Shown here: positions 58,480 to 64,000 of the stretch, piece by piece
Layout: the number at the start of each line of letters is the position of its first letter
Numbering within the stretch: position 1 is the stretch's first letter
Source: Bolinopsis microptera
Taxonomy: Eukaryota; Ctenophora; Tentaculata; Lobata; Bolinopsidae
Reading direction: 5' to 3'
DNA: 64,000 nucleotides
Assembly: GCF_026151205.1 (NCBI RefSeq)
Contig: NC_087074.1
Span: 4,898,001 to 4,962,000 of the forward strand
Translations under genes and position numbers: made by a program
The notes under the pieces: model-generated
What the model was told of the DNA's origin: nothing
Database searches by the model: none
What the model saw: the letters and a program-made list of their open reading frames with translations, nothing else

Positions 58480-60520
58480 AATGAAATTATTTTGCAATAA
58501 ACACGTTAACCTTACCAAGGAGCAGTATTACAAAAAACAATTTAGATAAATATCAGCCATCAGGACTGTTGATCCAAAAAACAATGGGAGATAATTAACG
58601 GCCTGCTAAAGAGAAAAAGACGGGGATCTGATCAGATCAGATTGAGGGATACTGACGGGACGATCCTGAGTACTAACTCGGCAGTCGCTGAAAAGTTCAA
58701 TGGCTGCTTTTCCAGCATCGCAGCCAACATCAAGTCTCAGATCAGTTCCCGACAGCCTTCAATCCTGAGGGGTTCCAGGACTATCTGACCGGGTCATGTC
58801 CAACGTCTATCTACCTCGAACCTGCTGCTCCCACCGAGATTCATAGAATTATTATTGGCCTACAAAATAAGGCAACTCTCGATTCAAAGATTGAGCCTTT
58901 GAAAATAGCCAGTACATGCCAAAATTTTTATGCACCTTAGTAACAGTATAGTCATTAGTCAACACATCTTTCGTAGAGGGAACTTTCCCTAAAGCTTTGA
59001 AAACGGCAAAAGTTACACCTATACAGTATACACAAAAGAGGGTATAAACTCGACGTAGCGAATTATAGACCTATCTCGCTTCTGGGCTCGTTCTCAAAAA
59101 TTTATGAAAAACTTATTCACAGACGCTTATTAGAATTTCTTGACAAGAATAACTCTCTTTAACTTTCTTTTACCGCATCAACATGGATTTCGAAAAAAGA
59201 GAAGCTGCCTAACTCAACTCTTGGACCATGAGATACTATATTGTAAAGCTTGAACAGTGGCGAAGAAGTAGATGTCATATACCTCGATTATGCCAAAGCG
59301 TTCGATAAGGTGGACCACAACATACTACTTGCAAAAACAAAACGTTACGGAATTCATGGAAATATGCTACAGTGGTTAAGTGAATTCCTAACAAACCGCC
59401 TCCAGACACTGACAGCATGGTTGTTGAAGGAACTAAGTCATCCTTCCAGCTGGTGATAAGTGGAGTGCCACAAGGTTCAGTGTTGGGACCGATTCTGTTC
59501 ATTCTCTACAGTCTACATGACCAATTGGACGCACTGCTTATCTCTCTTGGAAAGATATTTGCTGATGACACCAAACTCATCGGCAAGATATTGGACCTGG
59601 CCACCAAAGCATCGCTACAAGAAGACCTCTTCAATGTTATTGCCTGGGCTTGAAGAAACAATATGCAGCTCAATGAAGCTAAATTTGAGATCCTCAACTA
59701 TACGCTCAATAATTAGCTTCTGCTACGAAATCTGCCATTTACAAATGATCTGCTCAGTTACAGTCTTACAAAGTTACAACAGGTCAAAAAATTGAGCCTA
59801 CAGAAACTGTCAGGGACTTGGGGTGATTTTATCAAAAGACTGCTCTTGGACTCCCCACATCCAGAAAATGATCCAATCAGCAAGCACTATGTCATGAGTC
59901 ATCCTGGGTTCTAAGCGTCTTCAAGGACAGATCACCATTTCTAATGCTTACCCTCTTCAAAACCATGGTGCGGAGTAAGCAAGAATATTGATGCCCTGTC
60001 TGGAATGCAGCCGAGACCATGGACATAGTGGCTATAGAAAACGTTCAACGACAATTTACCCGACGCATTAACGGATGCAGTGGTTTAGACTACTGGTAAC
60101 GTCTCACGAAACTCAATATCATATTATTGCAGAGACGTCGAGAAAGGTACATCTTGATCCACACATGGAAAATTCTCAATGGCCTGACCACAAATGATAT
60201 TGGCATGCTGTTCAAAGACAACCCCCGACATGGAATAAAAGCTACTGTACCGGCACTGAACAACAAATCACAGCGCTCTGTGGCAACTCACTATGAAAAT
60301 GCATTAGTAGTGAAAGCGGCACAGCTGTGGAATCTTCTTCCTAAAGAAATTAATTCCATCTCTACTTTGGACCTGTTAAAATCGTCACTGGCAGAATTCA
60401 TGTCAACATTAACTAGGAAAGTAAAAAGCAGAATTTACGAATTGCGAAACGTTTTGAAAGAAATTCAGCTCAAGGATACAAATTTTTCAATATCTAAAAT
60501 TGTTCTTCATCTCAAGTAAG
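58480..60520 (+). mobile_element. LINE, 3' part: reverse transcriptase and C-terminus
   Basis: Decayed frames give NLTKEQYYKKQF, SDQIRLRDTDGTILSTNSAV, the RT core VDVIYLDYAKAFDKVDHNIL, then ISGVPQGSVLGPILF and FADDTKLI. The open C-terminus at 60127-60519 has RRRERYILIHTWKILNGL. These are the standard CR1/jockey-like motifs. Several stops and shifts make it inactive. It ends 88 bp from the stop codon of gene C, tail to tail. Confidence 0.85.
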
Positions 60521-60607
60521 TATAACTAATAAATTTTTCCGAATGACTGAAAAAGTCACACAACCAATCTCCATTCTCCCTAGCCTTTAGCTCTTTAGCA
60601 AAATCTT

Positions 60608-63600
60608 CTATTCTACCTTCTTGCCTTTGGGCGTTACAGTCAAGGTGATAGGGTCCGAAATATACTCTTTTCCTTTCACTGTGACCACAGCTCTGAGATG
60701 AAGAGTGAGTTAGCGAGCAAAAGGGTATTTATTTATAGTCCCACATAATGGGTATTAACATTAATAAAACAATACCCAGTATACAGTCAGATCTTATTTA
60801 TAAAATAAACTTCATAACAAATTCCATCAATAGTTCCGCATATTATCTTTTATCCTAATTCATTAAGGTCTGGAATTAAAAAGTGATCGATTACACTTTT
60901 TAAACTAAACACTATGGCAGCCTACTATTATTTATACTGAATATAACTAAACATTTTTCACGGTCAACTAATCAAAAACGAAAATTAACACGAAAAATTA
61001 TGTGATTTTCGTGTGCATCTATACCGTTCTATACTTCATGTGACCAATATGTGACCAATATATGACCAATATGTGATAAGGTACACAGTACAACAAATCA
61101 GTTTAAGCTAAAATCATAATATAAGTTAGTACAGTGGTCCACTGGTCCTCAGAACTCAGTTTTAGCATAAAATAACGCGTTTAACAGGGGCCGGGACCAC
61201 GTTAAAAAGGAGATAACTAATTTTCGCTCTAAACTCAGCTCTGGTGTGGATTAAACATGCACATGGGGGCTATTATGCATTTTAGAGACTATATAAACAT
61301 AATTGAAAAATCAGAAGCTGAGAAAGCATCATATTGATATATATCCACGAAGCAAACAAGATGGTGGGATGTTAATTCTTTCAAACTAACTAACTAACAA
61401 GGATAAGAATTTGAATAATTTCACTCCTAATGAAACAGTATACTTATTATCTTAAAACGAAGAAAATTTTAAACTTACACGTATGGACCACTCTGTTGAG
61501 GCTTTCGGTGATATGCAAAGTTACGCCTGAATATGTCGTTACTGAGCCTGCTAACCTTGCAGTTAGTCTTTATCTCATTCTTGTACAAACAGATCTTCAC
61601 CTTTCTTCCTTTAACCGTCTAAGTAACGATATTTCAGCACAACAAATGATAAGCAAGGAAAACATACAGGGTGGGCCATAAGTCAGTGTGCAAACGTTGG
61701 CCTTAATAGCTCAGTCACTGAGTGCCCAATTGAAATAATTTGTTCTGGTATGACTTACTACAATAGTTGGTTCGTGCGTCAATTTTTTGGGAAAAGTACG
61801 TAAAGTGCGTTTGAATTATTTCTTGCGTTAAAAGTGCGTTTAAGTACATTTACCGTTGAATTCACCGTTTTACGTTTTTTCGTACGTTAAGTGCGTTATG
61901 TTTTAAAAGTACGTTAAGTGCGCACGAACCAACTATGCTTACTACCACCACTGGTTCGAGAAATTTGTCAAATCGAAACATATTTGTGTTCATTTTTTTC
62001 AAAAGAAGGTTCATTTTCGCATTTATTTAATAGTTTGGATAGACGGATCGAGCCAAATTTTATTGAATTGTGGTTGGCCATTTAAATTATGTTTGCCTTG
62101 AACAAAATGAGAACCGTAGCTTCTCAGGTGACCGAGATATGAACGTTAACGAGGTTATTCATTACGTGTGATCAGGTGATTGGTTAACCTAATCACGTGA
62201 TTAGGATTACACACAGGATTAGGATTAACCTGGTTAACCACCCCGTTAAACATTATGGGAATCGTGAAGGCTGCCCAATTAAGATGTCGTGTCGCGGTGT
62301 CACATAATCATCCAGTCAATTTTGTTAACGAGATACAGAAAATGCTTGATAACTTCGTCATTTCTAATCCGTTTTGCCTCATATTTTCAGATCATATGCA
62401 ACATTTAATACTCTACCGTCTCTGAAAAACATTAGATATCTAGCATGTTCGGGGAGAACAATATAAGTGTTTTAATATTGAATGGGCGTGGTCTAAAATA
62501 TTCGAATTTTCAAATTTTGGTGACGGAATCCTCGAACCAGTAGGTACAGTAAACCATCTGCAAAGCAACAACCCTCAAATATAAAACACGGCGGAGGTAT
62601 AAGACCCAACGTTTGCACACTGAATTTTGGCCCACCCTGTATTTAGAGCTAATACAAAGATTGATGAAAGCAAGGAGGAATTGGTGTGTCTAATGATATA
62701 GACGCATGCAGCCAAACACTGCATGTATTCTCCAATCTCCACCTTAAATGAAATCAAAACGCAAAGGAAGGCATATTTGTTGTCACGGGTATTTTGTTAA
62801 CCATCCAATTTCCTTATGATTGTACTTAATAAGAATGTGAAAATTGATTGTTGCTGCAATTAATTTAATCCTCTTACCCCAATTTTAGTGTCGATACTCC
62901 ACTCCAGATTACAAGCCTTCTTCTCTCCCTGTTTGCAGGTAAGGTCATCCACTTGAGACGTGATGGTAACTTCGTTCTCAACTCCTCCTACTTCAATATC
63001 TACAGAATCCTCCGAACCCTGTCCTTTGGCGTGACATGTACACGTTCCTTTGTCAGACAGTTTAGCTGGCTTCAGTATCAGTTGGCTGTACGCCTCTGAA
63101 GACGAAAAAGTCGTGATGATAATTTTAATAGGTTATACCTATAAAGAAGTTGCAGAAATTATTTTTGTTGGTTGTAAGATAGAAATTGAATAGAACATGC
63201 GAAAGATAAATTATGATGAAACTGAGCTCTGCACACCCACCCCTTAAAAAAGCTGCAATAACAACGTGCACTTTGTAAGCGAGTAATTTGCATACTCACT
63301 TTTGTTTCTAATCTTGACGTTGTCCTTCCCAGCTTTTAATCGCTTTCCGTTGCAAGTCCACCACAGTTCCGTGATAACGTCCAGTTTGTTGCACTGAAAG
63401 TAAGTAAATACTTTACTCGACATCTAATTATGAGAACAATTTACTGGTTATTGCACAATGTAGCCAATATACATTAAGTATGCTTTCAAATATTTGAACG
63501 AGAACATATCAAACTGATCGATCAAAACACGGTTTACCTGAAGTTGCACTGTTCCTCCCTCGATAAAATCTACAACTTCTTCTTCTGCCTCGACTAGGTC

Positions 63601-64000
63601 TTTTTCTTTGAGCGGTAGAGTCACCTCGAATACTCCTTCAGATGTTTTCCCATCCTTCTCCACAACACACTTGAACTTTCCCTCTCTCCTGGCGTCCATT
63701 TTCTTGACAGTCAAGGTCAGACCATCGTCGGAAATGGAATACGCCCTCCTCGCATTGGAAAGATCGTTCATACCTGGGTCGAACTTGAACCACTTAACAT
63801 TGTCCTTGGTCACTTCCACACCGTTCAGTTTCACCCTACAACCCAGAGCTAAGGGTTCATCGACGACAGCATCAGGCTTAGGATTAACTGCCTCCACCCA
63901 GTCAGCAAGACATGTGGGACAACATTCTCCATCTTTCTCAACCTCGATCTCATCATCATCACATACGCGGACATGACAGTTCTTGTCTTCACACTCTTCC
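60608..64000 (-). CDS. Gene C: third paralogue, 3' end only
   Basis: Exons in coding order: beyond 64000 to 63538, 63393-63300, 63095-62878, 61618-61479, 60692-60608 (stop at 60608). They match exons 18-22 of A and B in phase and nearly in length. The first visible exon encodes the end of a VWC-like domain (CCPTCLADW) and an Ig domain ([19 protein letters not shown]). The next ones encode further Ig-like domains. The tail is short (TLTVTPKGKKVE) and lacks the long Lys-rich extension of A and B. The 5' part lies outside the window. Confidence 0.88.
61667..62639. mobile_element. Mariner-like non-autonomous element in an intron of gene C
   Basis: 34-bp inverted ends (61667-61700 and 62606-62639) start CAGGGTGGGCCA and are flanked by TA on both sides, as expected for Tc1/mariner target duplications. 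No transposase frame is present. Sequence near the right end is shared with 54165-54385. Confidence 0.8.
61761..61937. mobile_element. Small TIR element nested inside the mariner-like element
   Basis: Perfect 16-bp inverted ends ATAGTTGGTTCGTGCG (61763-61778) and CGCACGAACCAACTAT (61921-61936), flanked by CTTACTA direct repeats. Element ends CA...TG and a duplication of 7-8 bp fit the hAT superfamily. The interior is made of GTACGTTAAGTGCG-like motifs. Confidence 0.75.

Overview
The window is animal nuclear DNA: AT-rich, with many GT-AG introns, tandem minisatellites, foldback elements and decayed LINEs. The muscle myosin, the modular extracellular proteins and the style of the retroelements suggest an aquatic invertebrate. 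A cnidarian is my best guess, but nothing here proves the phylum. There are no prokaryotic features.

Left part (about 2.2-22.5 kb, + strand): one complete conventional (class II) muscle myosin heavy chain gene. Seventeen shared exons (10227-22399) join in frame to encode motor, neck, about 1,080 residues of coiled-coil rod and a short tailpiece. Upstream lie four alternative first coding exons (3675, 6422, 7259, 9624). Each has its own ATG and all end in splice phase 1, so each joins exon 2 in frame and changes only the extreme N-terminus (1,937-1,948 aa in total). Three of the four share a block of about 43 bp just upstream of the ATG that looks like a duplicated core promoter. Introns carry 10-11 bp and 22 bp minisatellites and foldback elements.

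Middle and right (about 23-64 kb, - strand): a head-to-tail array of paralogous genes for large secreted Cys-rich proteins, called here A (35241-23943, 22 exons, 1,508 aa), B (51326-40947, 22 exons, 1,528 aa) and C (the last five exons only; its 5' end lies beyond 64000). Layout: signal peptide, jelly-roll-like N-terminal region, VWC-like, then two [VWD-C8-TIL-VWC-Ig] modules, further Ig-like domains and a Lys-rich tail. Exon phases agree in all copies. A broken relict of the last two exons (about 22965-23390) shows the array was once longer. Similarity is patchy: A and B are nearly identical in the middle, B and C in exons 19-20 and their introns. This suggests gene conversion.

Between and inside these genes lie arrays with the core TGACGTCACGTGA (a CRE overlapping an E-box) in intron 3 of A and upstream of B, a (GGTAAA)n array of about 770 bp in intron 8 of B, a retroelement insertion with a probable 12-bp target duplication behind B, a LINE split by a 2.3-kb insertion between B and C, a perfect 77-bp palindrome, six copies of a stem-loop repeat with compensatory changes, and a mariner-like element with a smaller TIR element nested inside it. 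All exon borders come from reading splice sites and phase by eye; none is confirmed by transcripts.
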